This document shows positions 23,513-32,930 of a stretch of DNA of 64,000 bases, in pieces. The stretch lies in the NCBI GenBank assembly GCA_002344785.1, contig DDUL01000028.1, forward strand, positions 122,438 through 186,437, written 5' to 3'. The position numbers and the translations under genes are program-made. Under the pieces are notes generated by a model, which ran no database searches, had not been told where the DNA came from, and was given only the letters and a program-made list of their open reading frames with translations. Source of the DNA: Bdellovibrionaceae bacterium UBA2339. GTDB lineage: Bacteria; Bdellovibrionota; Bdellovibrionia; Bdellovibrionales; JAMPXM01. Numbering within the stretch: the stretch's first letter is position 1; every line of letters starts with the position of its first letter.

Positions 23513-25077
23513 TGTGGTCATGCGGGCGATCTGCCGTGACGAAGTCGAACTTCTCTTGGGGAAGGCCTGCGGCGTTTACACTCCTGATCGCTCCGCTCTT
23601 ACTCTTGTGGCCCGCGGATCCGCAGGCTGTGGAAATTGCGCTTCCAAAAGTTGAAGTTCGCTTGGCCGAGCCGAACCCCGTGTTCCTCCCAAAGGCTTGG
23701 TTCAAGACCTTCACGGAAAAGCTCAAGCAGAAACCTTATGAGGCCTTCGCGATGAGCGCGCCTGACTTGGAAGAGTCGGGAGCCCTTCGCGATGAGTTGG
23801 AGATCGCCGCGGCGATTGGTCTGGCGCAAATCGATAAGCCACTCACCGCGGGCTTGATTTTGCTTGGGGTCGCGGAGCGAAGTGTCGGCACCTCGCAAGG
23901 CTTGTGGGCATTGACCGAGTTGCATCGAATTGCGCAGACCCATGAGATCGACGAGGACGCGCTCGAGGCCTTTGCTTATGAGTTCGATGGTCTCATCGAG
24001 CCGATGCACGAAAGATCCATGCTGGCTTGGTTCCGCGGTCGCGCACTGATGCGACGTGGTTATATGGATTGGGCCAATCGCGAGTTTCAAAACGTGCACA
24101 CGGATTCGGTGTGGCATGCAGATCGCTTGTTTGAAAGATCGACGGAGAGACTGGCGGATGGGCGCGCCGATGAAAGCGAGTCCTTGCTGCAAGAAATTCT
24201 GCGCAAAGGCACTTTACGTGAGCCGACTCGGCGCTTTGCTGAGTTGAATCGGGCGCGCTTGCTGTTTGAGCGCGGTGAGTTGGCGGCTGTGTTGGAGACG
24301 ATTCGCCGCTTGGATTTGCCGACGCGTGAACGCGCCCGCGTGCTGCTCGAAATCGCGTGGATTCGATACTACATGCGCGATTACGGGCGCGCGTTGGGTG
24401 TGCTCGAAGTTTTGCGTTCGCCATTCTACGGATTGTTGAAATCTCCTGAGGCCGATCTTTTGAAGATGGTGCTGCAACGCGATCTTTGTCGTTACGACTT
24501 GGTCAAGGAATCGGCCCAAGAGTTTCGTCGCGAATATGGGGCTGTCTTCAAACACATTGAGTCTCGTCGACCTCTCGATCTCAATGCCGATTTGAAGCAA
24601 ATGGCCCTTCAGGCTCGTCTTCTCCAAAAGCGCGCCATGTTGATTCATCGTTACCGAGTTGAACGTCGCGACTTGCAAGATGGACAAGTGAAGTCCATTG
24701 AGTTTGCCGACAAGCTTGTTGAGAAAATGTACTACGAGAGCTTGGAGCGGGAGCGACGGCTTGAGGGCGACTTGGCCTTACAAATTCCGCTTGAGGCCGA
24801 GCGAGTCGCCAATCGGCTCTTGGAGTTTCGCAATCAAGTCACCTTCCTCGAATACGAAGCATCGATTCGTCCGTTGCGTACGGACCTTTCCTTTGGTGCC
24901 GACTACATGCCGCCTGTGAAGTCCAAGACGCGCTTTGAGCGACTGTTCTGGCCGATCACGTCCGAAGCGTGGTGGGACGAACTCGAAGACTACCAAGTTT
25001 TGTTGCGTGGACGCTGTGCGGAGCCTTTGCCTGTGGAAGTGCCCGTTGGTGAAGACGATGGGGGCGACGATGAATAA
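23512..25077 (+). CDS. Periplasmic TPR protein of a gliding-type cluster (GltE/AglT-like?)
   Basis: The ATG at 23512 shares bases with the preceding stop (TGATG). The product (521 residues) has a signal peptide (core about 22-33) and a long helical body with TPR-like pairs at about 160-290, then a charged helical stretch and a C-terminal segment W-P-I-T-S-E-A-W-W-D-E-L-E...R-G-R-C. The tail ends in an acidic G-E-D-D-G-G-D-D-E. TPR proteins with this order and neighbourhood (barrel before, giant TPR after) occur in Agl/Glt gliding clusters. The specific GltE-type assignment is inference. Confidence 0.7.
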   Translation: MWSCGRSAVTKSNFSWGRPAAFTLLIAPLLLLWPADPQAVEIALPKVEVRLAEPNPVFLPKAWFKTFTEKLKQKPYEAFAMSAPDLEESGALRDELEIAAAIGLAQIDKPLTAGLILLGVAERSVGTSQGLWALTELHRIAQTHEIDEDALEAFAYEFDGLIEPMHERSMLAWFRGRALMRRGYMDWANREFQNVHTDSVWHADRLFERSTERLADGRADESESLLQEILRKGTLREPTRRFAELNRARLLFERGELAAVLETIRRLDLPTRERARVLLEIAWIRYYMRDYGRALGVLEVLRSPFYGLLKSPEADLLKMVLQRDLCRYDLVKESAQEFRREYGAVFKHIESRRPLDLNADLKQMALQARLLQKRAMLIHRYRVERRDLQDGQVKSIEFADKLVEKMYYESLERERRLEGDLALQIPLEAERVANRLLEFRNQVTFLEYEASIRPLRTDLSFGADYMPPVKSKTRFERLFWPITSEAWWDELEDYQVLLRGRCAEPLPVEVPVGEDDGGDDE

Positions 25078-28000
25078 GAGTCGTCGCTTGCTGAACTTCT
25101 CAGGTCGCCGACACATCCTGTTGTTGGTCGCAGCCTGGGGTCTTTTCGCCGCAAGCCCCGTGCGGGCCGAGGAGACGCTCGACGATGAAGAATCAGCGCC
25201 AGTGCTGACTCGCCGACCTGGGCAAATGGAAGCCAGTGCTGGTAGCGGCGGGGCCGACACAGAGGGCCTCCAAGAGCAGCTCCGACAAGTCACTTCGAGA
25301 TTGTCGGTGACGGAGTCAGAGATCAAGCGAATCAAGGATGTGGAATTCCTGCCTGAGCTTTATATGTCGTTAGCGGATCTGCATTTGCAGCGCGCGCGAA
25401 TGATGTATTTGATCAAAGTGGGCCGAAACAAAAACACGCCGATTGCCGAACTTGATTTCACGGCCGAGAAGCGCCCGAAGCTTGAGGCCATCGAGATTTA
25501 TCAAAAAGTGTATGCGTTCTTCCCGAAGTCGAAGCTTCGTGATCGGGCTCTTTTCTTTAAAGCTTTGGAGCAAAGAGACTTGGGTCAGGCCGAAGCGATG
25601 TTAAAAACCTTTGGCCAATTGAACCAGGAGTTTCCGAACTCCATTCATGTCCGAGAAGCCAACATCATCGTCGGAGACTATTTTTTGGAGGAAAAAAAGG
25701 ATCTGGAAGGCGCGCTCGAGGCATTTCAGCGCGTCACCTCCAAGGAACTTTCGCCATTCACGCCGCTGGCGCACTACCGCATCGGCTGGGTGCACATCAA
25801 CAATCAAAAGTATGCGGAGTCAGTCTCGGCTTTTGAAGAGGCAATTCGCTCCCAAGGCTTGGTGTCCCGAGATCAGTTACCAGCCAGTTATCGAAAGACG
25901 GATATTCGCCGTGAAGCCGTGCTGTCGATGGCCGTGCCCTATGTGGAAATCTATGGGGATTATCGCGCGAGCTTAAAAGAAGGCGCGGATAAGCCGGCCA
26001 CACCTGTGAAGGTCGTCGAACATCCGGTCGACTACTTTCGCAAAATCGCGGACTCGCATCTCACTTATCGTCGCGTGCTCTCCCGCGTGGGTCGGCGACT
26101 CTCGCTCAAGGAGCTGTGGGGCGAAGCCTCCGACATTTGGTTAGAGGTTCTAAAAGCCAGCACAGATCCCGAAGTGAAGTTCGAGGCCGCCGAGCGATGG
26201 AATGATGCTTTCAAAAAGGCGAACTCGCCGACGGTGAGCAAGGGTCGATTGACGAGTGGTGCCGATCGCGTCGACTTGGTTCGCCATGTGGTTTTGACCG
26301 CACAGGGTTTGCGTTCCAAGTCTCGCCGTGAAGATCGCAAGCTCGGAAAAAAAGAACTCAATCAACTTAAGTTTCTGGAGCTCTTGGCTCGGGATGTTTC
26401 CACTCGCCTCCACGCTCAGGCTCGAAGCACGAAGGCCAAGAGTGATTATGAGTTGGCTGTGAAGTGCTATGAACTTTATCAAATCGGTTTCCCGCAAAAT
26501 CGCGAATTGGCGAAGATGTTGGTGAACCGAGCTGAGAGTTTGTTCAAGGCGGGACTGTGGACTCGGGCTGGAATGGACTATGAGCTGCTGGCGAGCAATC
26601 CGCCCAAGGGTTCGACGGCGGCGGAGTTTCGTGAGTCGGCCGTCGAGGCTTATGTCAATGCACTCAAAGATGCGGATCAATTGTCGGTTCTGGATCGTTT
26701 GCGCGCGCGCCAAGGGATCAGGCAAGTCGGTCAAGTTTGGCTCAAGACCAAAATGCGACATCCTGCCGCGGCGACGACGGCCTACAATATCGCGCAGAGC
26801 TGGTATGAGGACCGTAATCTCGAGGCCGCGATCAAAGCCTTTCGCTTTTTCATTTCCAAATTCCCGCAAGATGAACGAGTTCGCGATGCGATCTTCCTCG
26901 TCATCAACAGCTACTCGCAGCTTGACGACTTGACGGGTCTTGCGAGTGCCGCCAAGCAATTGGAGCGCACGCGTGGGCTGAAGGATGCGGACCGACAGGC
27001 GATTCGCGAGGCGGCCCGACGGGCGCAACTCAAAGAAATTCAAACGGCGGCCGGAGAGTTCGGTTCAAAATCTTACGCTGAAAACTTGGTGAATCTGGCG
27101 GCGAAGTACAAAGATTCATCCATGGGTGCCGCTGCATTCTTTGAGGCTTTTGTTTCTCTTCGCTCAAAGCGCGATCCTGAAATGTTCGATGTCGGCGAGG
27201 GATTGATCGATAAGTTCAGTGACTCAACTTATGCCAAAGAAGCGGTCAGTTCGATGGCGCAAACCGCATTGATGACCGCAGACTTCGAGAGAGCCGCACG
27301 TTATCTGGGCCGCTACGCGGAGAAGTATCCGAACGAGAAGGAATCGAAAGACTGGCGCAAAAGCTCAGCGCAGATCAGTGAGTGGCTTGGAGATTTTCGC
27401 AACGCTCGGAAGTTCTATGCGGGAATGGGTGATCGCGATGCTGTGATCCGCGTGGACTTGCTGGCAGGAGATTGGCGAAGTCTGGAATCGAGTGCCGCCG
27501 GCCTGAGCGGCGATCGCGGCGCGTACTTGAAAGCCTTGGCGCAGTGGCGACAAGGCAAGCAAGCCGAAGCGTTGACGTCCTTTCGCTCGACGTCCAAGAG
27601 TTCGACGGCGGAGATCGCGGCCCACTCGCGCTTTCTGATTGCGCAAAGGTCGCTGGAGGCCTTTCGCGGCATTCAAATGCGAGACGCTCAGGACCAAGCT
27701 GGCTTGGTGTCTAAGGTGAAGGCGTTTCAGGAATTGGCGAAGGAGTTGAACGAGATCGTGAAGCTGGGCGCGGGTCGATGGACCATCGCCTCTCTTTACT
27801 TACTCGGTCAGGCCAACTTCGAGCTGGGACGCTTCATCGCCAGCTCTCCGCTGCCACAAGGCTTAAAGCCCGCCGAGCTTGAGGCTTATCGTGCTGAGTT
27901 GAACAAGCAAGGGAATCAGTACAAGGCGGCAGCCAAACAAGTCTTCAAGCAGTGTCTAGACACGGCGGAGAAGTTTGAGATTTTCACGCGCTACGTGCAA

Positions 28001-28459
28001 GGCTGTCGCGCCGAAGGGCAAACTGTGGTCCGCGAGGAGTCGGATTTGATTCAAAGCGGTCCGCCGAAGTTTCGTGCGCCCGCGGCAGCCCGAGCCTTGC
28101 GAACAAAGCTCTATGATCAGCCACGCGATCTCAACACGCTTCATGCATTGGCCGAGTCTTACATGGCGGATTCGCAGTACTGGTTCGCGATCGCCATCTG
28201 GACACGCATGCTTGAGATTCAAGAAGGCCATGCGCGAGCCATGGCCGGAATTGGTGTGGCCCGATTGTATTTGAACGACTTAGACGGGGGCGCCGACTGG
28301 CTGAAGAAGGCGTTGAAGGTCAATGCGAGTGAACCGACGGCTGTTTGGAATTTGGCGCAGGTCTATCAGGAGTTTGGGTTCAAATCTCGAGTGCAGCAAC
28401 TGAACGCACGCAAGTCGAAGCTGCCGAGGCCGAAGTTCTTGGCCACGATCAAGCGCTAG
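25070..28459 (+). CDS. Giant periplasmic TPR protein of a gliding-type cluster (GltD/AgnA-like?)
   Basis: The ATG at 25070 follows GGGGG and overlaps the previous gene by eight bases; an ATG further upstream would overlap by 143 bases and lose the signal peptide. The 1129-residue product has a signal peptide ending S-P-V-R-A, a coiled-coil-like region, then TPR/Sel1-like helical repeats along nearly the whole length, with a clear TPR set at the C-terminus (L-H-A-L-A-E-S-Y...). Giant TPR proteins of this size are part of the Myxococcus and Bdellovibrio gliding envelope complex. Its TAG stop shares a CTAG with the convergent ExbD gene. Confidence 0.75.
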   Translation: MNKSRRLLNFSGRRHILLLVAAWGLFAASPVRAEETLDDEESAPVLTRRPGQMEASAGSGGADTEGLQEQLRQVTSRLSVTESEIKRIKDVEFLPELYMSLADLHLQRARMMYLIKVGRNKNTPIAELDFTAEKRPKLEAIEIYQKVYAFFPKSKLRDRALFFKALEQRDLGQAEAMLKTFGQLNQEFPNSIHVREANIIVGDYFLEEKKDLEGALEAFQRVTSKELSPFTPLAHYRIGWVHINNQKYAESVSAFEEAIRSQGLVSRDQLPASYRKTDIRREAVLSMAVPYVEIYGDYRASLKEGADKPATPVKVVEHPVDYFRKIADSHLTYRRVLSRVGRRLSLKELWGEASDIWLEVLKASTDPEVKFEAAERWNDAFKKANSPTVSKGRLTSGADRVDLVRHVVLTAQGLRSKSRREDRKLGKKELNQLKFLELLARDVSTRLHAQARSTKAKSDYELAVKCYELYQIGFPQNRELAKMLVNRAESLFKAGLWTRAGMDYELLASNPPKGSTAAEFRESAVEAYVNALKDADQLSVLDRLRARQGIRQVGQVWLKTKMRHPAAATTAYNIAQSWYEDRNLEAAIKAFRFFISKFPQDERVRDAIFLVINSYSQLDDLTGLASAAKQLERTRGLKDADRQAIREAARRAQLKEIQTAAGEFGSKSYAENLVNLAAKYKDSSMGAAAFFEAFVSLRSKRDPEMFDVGEGLIDKFSDSTYAKEAVSSMAQTALMTADFERAARYLGRYAEKYPNEKESKDWRKSSAQISEWLGDFRNARKFYAGMGDRDAVIRVDLLAGDWRSLESSAAGLSGDRGAYLKALAQWRQGKQAEALTSFRSTSKSSTAEIAAHSRFLIAQRSLEAFRGIQMRDAQDQAGLVSKVKAFQELAKELNEIVKLGAGRWTIASLYLLGQANFELGRFIASSPLPQGLKPAELEAYRAELNKQGNQYKAAAKQVFKQCLDTAEKFEIFTRYVQGCRAEGQTVVREESDLIQSGPPKFRAPAAARALRTKLYDQPRDLNTLHALAESYMADSQYWFAIAIWTRMLEIQEGHARAMAGIGVARLYLNDLDGGADWLKKALKVNASEPTAVWNLAQVYQEFGFKSRVQQLNARKSKLPRPKFLATIKR

Positions 28460-28998
28460 TCGGCCTTGACCACAAAGTTGATCGCTGTGAATCCTGCGCT
28501 GGTTGCAGCGCCCATGCCTCGTTTCACGAACAGAAGCGGCGTGTTCTCGTCAGCTTGAAAGTTCAACTGACCGTTGAACACTTTGGGGCCAGCGGCCTGC
28601 ATTTCTCTTTTCAGGGCCTCGAGCTGCTGGACGATGCCTTGAAGATTTTCGCTTCGATCCTCATAGCTGATCAGCTTTCCGGCCGGAGTTTGCGCGTCGA
28701 GATAGTAAACGCCCTTCGCAAAGGAGATCAGCGGCGCGCTGGCGAGCTGAGCGGATGTCGAGGCCTCCGGCAAGGTGATGCCGGCCTTCGACATATAGAA
28801 GATCTCTCCGGTCGATGAGAAATTCATGAGCAAGAAGATGACCAGAACTGAGAACATGTCGATCATCGGCGTGAGGGGAAGTTCACCTGCGATGTGACCC
28901 TTATGGTCGCCGGTCTGGCGTTCGCGAAAGCCGTGCAGATCATACTTGGGTCGGATGTGATACCCAGGCTTGATGATTCGCTTTTCGCCGCTGCTCAT
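28456..28998 (-). CDS. ExbD/TolR-family motor protein (AglS-like)
   Basis: This is a bitopic TolR-like stator subunit. After a basic, cytoplasmic N-terminus of about 40 residues, longer than usual, comes the membrane helix P-L-T-P-M-I-D47-M-F-S-V-L-V-I-F-L-L, which keeps the proton-carrying Asp, then a periplasmic domain. I use the ATG at 28998, which has AGGA eight bases upstream; an in-frame ATG at 29007 overlaps that site. With the ExbD at 29021 and the ExbB at 29507 it gives one TolQ-like and two TolR-like subunits, the composition of the Myxococcus AglRQS motor. Confidence 0.88.
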   Translation of the reverse strand: MSSGEKRIIKPGYHIRPKYDLHGFRERQTGDHKGHIAGELPLTPMIDMFSVLVIFLLMNFSSTGEIFYMSKAGITLPEASTSAQLASAPLISFAKGVYYLDAQTPAGKLISYEDRSENLQGIVQQLEALKREMQAAGPKVFNGQLNFQADENTPLLFVKRGMGAATSAGFTAINFVVKAD

Positions 28999-29020
28999 AT
29001 TCGTCATCCTTTAGCCGGAG

Positions 29021-29497
29021 TCAGTTCAATGTGATGCTGACCTCAGGGAACTTTTCGTCGATGAACACGTCCATCAGTTTCACCAAATGCTTGTAGGGCG
29101 CCCGATTGTCCGAAGCGAGAACCACATCTTGCCGGTTGGGATACTTGGTTCGCCAATCTCGCAGAGTCTCCGCAAGGCGCGCGTAATTCGGAGTGCCGTT
29201 AACGTGAGGAAAGGGCTTGGTCTCATTGTCTTCGGCGACTTCAAGGCGATCTGGATGCAGGGTCACCGAAAGCGTGACCTTGGGTTTGTCGGGCGGTGGT
29301 TCGGGTGGAATATCGTTTTGATCGCGTTGGTCGATGGATTTGGGCGGCGCACCTGCGTTCACCGCTTCGAGATTGTTCCAGGCCGCGGTGATGAGCAGAA
29401 AGCAAATCAACGTCGAAAACAAATCGATGAAGGGAACCAGATTGAGTTCGAAGTTGGCGGATTTTCCTCCTCCGCCTGGAACTGAACCGCCGCCCAC
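29021..29497 (-). CDS. ExbD/TolR-family motor protein (AglQ-like)
   Basis: The GTG at 29497 follows TAAGGAG at five bases. The 158-residue protein begins with a Gly-rich head, then the single membrane helix with N-L-V-P-F-I-D25-L-F-S-T, which has the conserved Asp for proton flow, and a periplasmic domain after a Pro-rich linker (P-P-E-P-P-P-D-K-P). It lies between the ExbB gene and the second ExbD gene, all closely spaced. Confidence 0.9.
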   Translation of the reverse strand: MGGGSVPGGGGKSANFELNLVPFIDLFSTLICFLLITAAWNNLEAVNAGAPPKSIDQRDQNDIPPEPPPDKPKVTLSVTLHPDRLEVAEDNETKPFPHVNGTPNYARLAETLRDWRTKYPNRQDVVLASDNRAPYKHLVKLMDVFIDEKFPEVSITLN

Positions 29498-29506
29498 ATC
29501 AACTCC

Positions 29507-30154
29507 TTAGCGCGCAAACTTATCTCGGTTGGAGATGATGAAGTTGAGAGTGGCAACCGCGGCCTCGTGGACGTCGTCGATCAACTCGGTGCCCTTGCTT
29601 TGCAGCCAACCGTAGGCGCCCAGCAGCGGGATGGCGACCAAAAGACCGTAGGCCGTACAGTTCATGGCTTTGGCGATTTCCGCAGCAAGACGAGCGGCCT
29701 TTTCACTGGCGGCCACGTTTGCGACGGCGGCGAAGGCGCCGATCATACCGAAGATCGTACCGAGCAGACCCAAGAGTGTGGCCATGTTGGATAGCATCGC
29801 CAACATGCTGGTGCGCTTTTCGATTTTAGGAATCTCACGAAGGGCCACGGCATCCATCGCGGTCTGAACTTCATCGACGGATTTTCTAGAGGCGATCGCC
29901 ATGAGTCCGGCGCGAACAATTTTCGTCAGCGGCGTTTGGTTTTGGTTACAGAGCGCGATGCAACGCTCGAGATTGCCTTGCAAGACCAGCTGGTTCAGTT
30001 GGTTGAGGAACTCTTCCTTCTGGACCGAAGAGGCTTGTCGCAGATAGCGAACACGCTCCACGACAAGGGCCAGGCCGAAGAGGCTGGTGATAAAGATTGG
30101 CCACATGAAGATGTCGTTCTTGAAGTTGAGGAAGAACTGCTGAAGTACCACCAT
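29507..30154 (-). CDS. ExbB/TolQ/MotA-family motor protein (AglR-like)
   Basis: This 215-residue protein has three membrane helices in the ExbB/TolQ pattern, with the family block A-T-L-L-G-L-L-G-T-I-F-G-M-I-G-A-F and the late G-L-L-V-A-I-P-L-L. AGGAG lies six bases before the ATG. It forms a proton channel with the two ExbD proteins encoded just downstream, and would power the FHA/AgmX-tail protein encoded upstream (inference by analogy with AglRQS in Myxococcus). The gap of 124 bases before it holds no gene. Confidence 0.92.
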   Translation of the reverse strand: MVVLQQFFLNFKNDIFMWPIFITSLFGLALVVERVRYLRQASSVQKEEFLNQLNQLVLQGNLERCIALCNQNQTPLTKIVRAGLMAIASRKSVDEVQTAMDAVALREIPKIEKRTSMLAMLSNMATLLGLLGTIFGMIGAFAAVANVAASEKAARLAAEIAKAMNCTAYGLLVAIPLLGAYGWLQSKGTELIDDVHEAAVATLNFIISNRDKFAR

Positions 30155-30278
30155 GCTGGGCTCCTGTCTTCACCACGAGTTCGACGACCCGATGCTGATA
30201 ACCAAAGTCGCTGAACGTGAGATGTGTCGGACTCAATGCCCAGTATTGCAGACGGAGGCATGGGATTCACTTGTGAAC

Positions 30279-32369
30279 TTAGAGTCGACCGAAGGGCAAG
30301 CCTATGGTCGGGGTTGTCGAGGCGCCGTTGGTGGCCGCCGGGAATTTCATTCGACGGAAGACGCCTTTGACACAATTGAGCAGCTTCTCGCCGTTACGAA
30401 GCGTGGACTCTTTCACGGAAACGCCTTCGACGCTGCCTTGTGGATTGATTTCCCATTCGAACTCGGCTCGACCCGCCAAAGCCGGATCGTCCAACAAACT
30501 CCGTTCGTAACATTGTTGAATCTGGGCGTGATGCTTCTGCACGACCTTCATCACTTGTTCTCGAGTCAGGCCTTCTTGCTTGGAAATGTTGGTGAAAGTC
30601 GCGCCGCCTACGACAGAACCCTTGATGCCGCGTGTGCCGGCCTTGCCTGTGTAACCTTTAGTTCCATAGCCCGCGCCGCCCGAAGAAACCGCCAAGGCCA
30701 TGCCGCCTTCAACACCATTTGGGTCGCCACCTTTTGTCGCTGGCAGATTGTTCATGATGGCTGTTGTTCCACCACCGCCTGAACCACCGCCGCCACCACC
30801 CAGCGGACCGCTGGGCTGTGGGCCTTTGCGAACCACAATGCTCTGCGCTCCCGCCGTCGGCGGTGCGCCGGTGGAAAGAAGAGAGAGAGTCTTAAGAGCC
30901 CCGACGCTTGTGGCTTGAAATGGTTTGGCCTCGACAGCTTGTTGATTGATCGGTTGATCGGATTTTGGCCCGGGCGGAGGAGGATTGTCTTTCGCGGGCT
31001 TTGCGGCCGTGAGGTTGGGCTTCTCGCTTTGCGGAGCGGCCTCGGCCTCGACTTCTTCCACCTGCTTCGCGACGCGCGGAGGATCTTTGCGCTTAGGAAG
31101 TTCCTTGCGAGGCGTGGGTTTGGGCGGTGGCGTCGCTTGTGCCAATCGCGGCGGAGTCGGTTGTGGAATTGGCGTCGCTTGTGCTTGCAGAGGCGTCGGC
31201 TCGGGAGTCGGAAATGGCGTCGCTTCCGCAACAAAAGGCGTTGGCGTCGGTGCGGGCGTGGGCGCAGTGACTAGTGGTGCAGGAGTGGGCTGAACGATCT
31301 TGGCGAGTCGCACGGGTTCTTTGGAGATGTCGGTGCGAGGTGCGCGAACCATCGTGAAGGTCGCAATGGCGATGGACCCGTGAATCGCACCGGAGAGAAC
31401 CAGTGGATCGATCAAGGCATCTTCAATGATCGGAATAACGCCTTCGCGGCGCACTCTGGAGGTGGGCACGAAGCGAAACAGCACGCTGAGATTTGAGGGC
31501 CCATTGGCGAGGATGTGTGAAAAGTGTGTGAGCTTGAGTGACTGCGTGCTTCGCGCGGCCAACTCAAAGCCTCTTGGCATCTTCAAGTCGGCTTGTTGAT
31601 CTCCCACTTGACCAAAGCGAATGGGAACGTCTTGCGAATCGGAGAGATACACTTCGATGTCCTCTCCGGGCAGAAACTCTGTGCTCGTCAACATGATGTC
31701 ATGCCAGAACACTACAACCTGCAGAGCGCGATTCTTGGATCGATCAATCGATGGGTGAGTCCGCGAGAGCAACATCAAAGAGTCGATGTTGACCAAGGGG
31801 CGTCGGGATGCGGGAGCCGCGTGCGCCTGGGGTTGCGCCAAAGGTTGAGAAAGTGGTTCAGGTTTTGTTTTGGGATGACCGCCAGGGGGAGTTGGGATTG
31901 GACGAGGTCCCGTCGGCACGGGCTTAGCGATTCCGCCCGAGGCGGGAGCTGGATGCACGGGTGTCAGGTCATCGTCGCCCAGAATGGGTAAGCCGGAGTG
32001 CGTGACATTTTCTGAGCTGAGATTTCTTTGCACACGACGCAGTCGGATTTCGAGAGGTTTGAGGATGAACGAGCCCTCGGAGCCGAAGCGATAAGACTGC
32101 ACGCGCTCATCGCCGACTTTCACGCCATTGAGACTTTTCAGATCGATCAACCACCATGCACCTTCGCGATAGACCAACTCGCAATGATTTCTGGAGATCG
32201 AATCAAAGGGCAGCACCACATCGTTATCGAGAATTCGCCCAAAGCGAATGGGGGAGTGCGTGAAAATCTGTGTCATCAGAGGCTGGCCGTCGCGAAGAAT
32301 CTCAATCTCCACAGACTCCGAAAGAACTTCTGGAGCCAGGTCCGGAGCTGGCGCGCGATCGGCCCTCAT
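30279..32369 (-). CDS. FHA-domain transmembrane protein with AgmX/PglI-like C-terminal domain
   Basis: This 696-residue protein looks like the transducer of the gliding motor. The N-terminal FHA domain (about 38-112) keeps the phosphothreonine-binding set G-R, S-R-N-H and L-N-G. A middle domain (about 195-315) leads to one membrane helix near 322-342, then a long Pro/Ala/Thr repeat region, a Gly-rich stretch (G6-S-G4), and a C-terminal TonB-like domain (about 595-696) with Q-I-Q-Q-C-Y-E-R and F-R-R-M-K-F-P, typical of AgmX/PglI tails. Cytoplasmic FHA, periplasm-spanning Pro-rich arm and envelope-contacting tail match Myxococcus GltG/GltJ. Its ATG overlaps the stop of the small gene before it. 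Confidence 0.88.
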   Translation of the reverse strand: MRADRAPAPDLAPEVLSESVEIEILRDGQPLMTQIFTHSPIRFGRILDNDVVLPFDSISRNHCELVYREGAWWLIDLKSLNGVKVGDERVQSYRFGSEGSFILKPLEIRLRRVQRNLSSENVTHSGLPILGDDDLTPVHPAPASGGIAKPVPTGPRPIPTPPGGHPKTKPEPLSQPLAQPQAHAAPASRRPLVNIDSLMLLSRTHPSIDRSKNRALQVVVFWHDIMLTSTEFLPGEDIEVYLSDSQDVPIRFGQVGDQQADLKMPRGFELAARSTQSLKLTHFSHILANGPSNLSVLFRFVPTSRVRREGVIPIIEDALIDPLVLSGAIHGSIAIATFTMVRAPRTDISKEPVRLAKIVQPTPAPLVTAPTPAPTPTPFVAEATPFPTPEPTPLQAQATPIPQPTPPRLAQATPPPKPTPRKELPKRKDPPRVAKQVEEVEAEAAPQSEKPNLTAAKPAKDNPPPPGPKSDQPINQQAVEAKPFQATSVGALKTLSLLSTGAPPTAGAQSIVVRKGPQPSGPLGGGGGGSGGGGTTAIMNNLPATKGGDPNGVEGGMALAVSSGGAGYGTKGYTGKAGTRGIKGSVVGGATFTNISKQEGLTREQVMKVVQKHHAQIQQCYERSLLDDPALAGRAEFEWEINPQGSVEGVSVKESTLRNGEKLLNCVKGVFRRMKFPAATNGASTTPTIGLPFGRL
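31120..31270 (-). repeat. Degenerate Pro/Thr/Ala-coding tandem repeats
   Basis: GGCGTCGCTT and related words recur several times here, coding A-T-P-x-P-x-P-T-P units of the Pro-rich arm in the FHA/AgmX-tail protein. The copies are imperfect. Length may vary between strains. Confidence 0.6.
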
Positions 32370-32737
32370 GGTTTGCCCTCAAGCTTCGAATCTAACTTAG
32401 GCTCGATCGAGCTCTTTAGTTGCTCAGTTTCAGACGCCGGAATTCTTAAGTCCAAGCCGTCGATGATTTCCGGTCGAAAATCTTTTCGGTAGTGAATGCG
32501 ATCACCGACATCGATGGCATCGCGAGCCGTCATTCGCAGGCGATTGTCATTGAGAAGTTCACCTTTGACGTCGAGATCTTCCAGGTCGACACGTGCTTGG
32601 GCGTGTGCCGAGTCCTGACTCGCGAGGCCTGTCAAAGCGAGAGCAAGCGCACCGATGGCGATGCCCTTGAGGATTCGCCTTCGGCTTGGTTCGCTTGTCG
32701 CTTCAAACTTCTGCATCGCCCAACTCGCTTGGAACAT
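32366..32737 (-). CDS. Small exported protein with a twin-arginine-like signal
   Basis: This 123-residue product has S-R-R-R-I-L-K-G before a hydrophobic core (about 24-40) ending H-A-Q-A, which resembles a Tat signal; a plain Sec signal is also possible. The mature part is about 80 residues, acidic, without cysteines. It is the first gene of the operon that continues with the FHA/AgmX-tail protein (four-base overlap), ExbB and two ExbD genes, so a periplasmic accessory role for that machine is likely. I recognise no family. The start may be the ATG at 32737 or the next in-frame ATG at 32716. Confidence 0.6.
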   Translation of the reverse strand: MFQASWAMQKFEATSEPSRRRILKGIAIGALALALTGLASQDSAHAQARVDLEDLDVKGELLNDNRLRMTARDAIDVGDRIHYRKDFRPEIIDGLDLRIPASETEQLKSSIEPKLDSKLEGKP

Positions 32738-32787
32738 ATGGAGTATTTCAACAGACTTTCTGTGTGATCGCTCAGCTTCAACGCGCG

Positions 32788-32804
32788 CGTCTCAGACTGA
32801 GACG
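32788..32804. promoter_or_regulatory. 17-bp perfect palindrome, putative operator
   Basis: CGTCTCAG-A-CTGAGACG is a perfect palindrome with a single central base, about 50 bases upstream of the minus-strand operon start. Its arm matches the one at 32931-32945, which suggests a dimeric regulator. Confidence 0.5.
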
Positions 32805-32930
32805 ATTTTGCGAATCCACGGAAGTGATCGGAACTCATCAGATTCTTCGGCATTTTGCCGAAAAGAATGGAGGGAGAATCCCGATTTTCGTCGGTGAGAA
32901 TCCGAAGCGTGGAATTGCCCATAGGATGTG

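Noticed and set aside
24935..25069. Upstream extension of the giant TPR gene
   Set aside because: It would overlap the previous gene by 143 bases and place the signal peptide in the middle of the chain; the ATG at 25070 explains both the ribosome-binding site and the signal.
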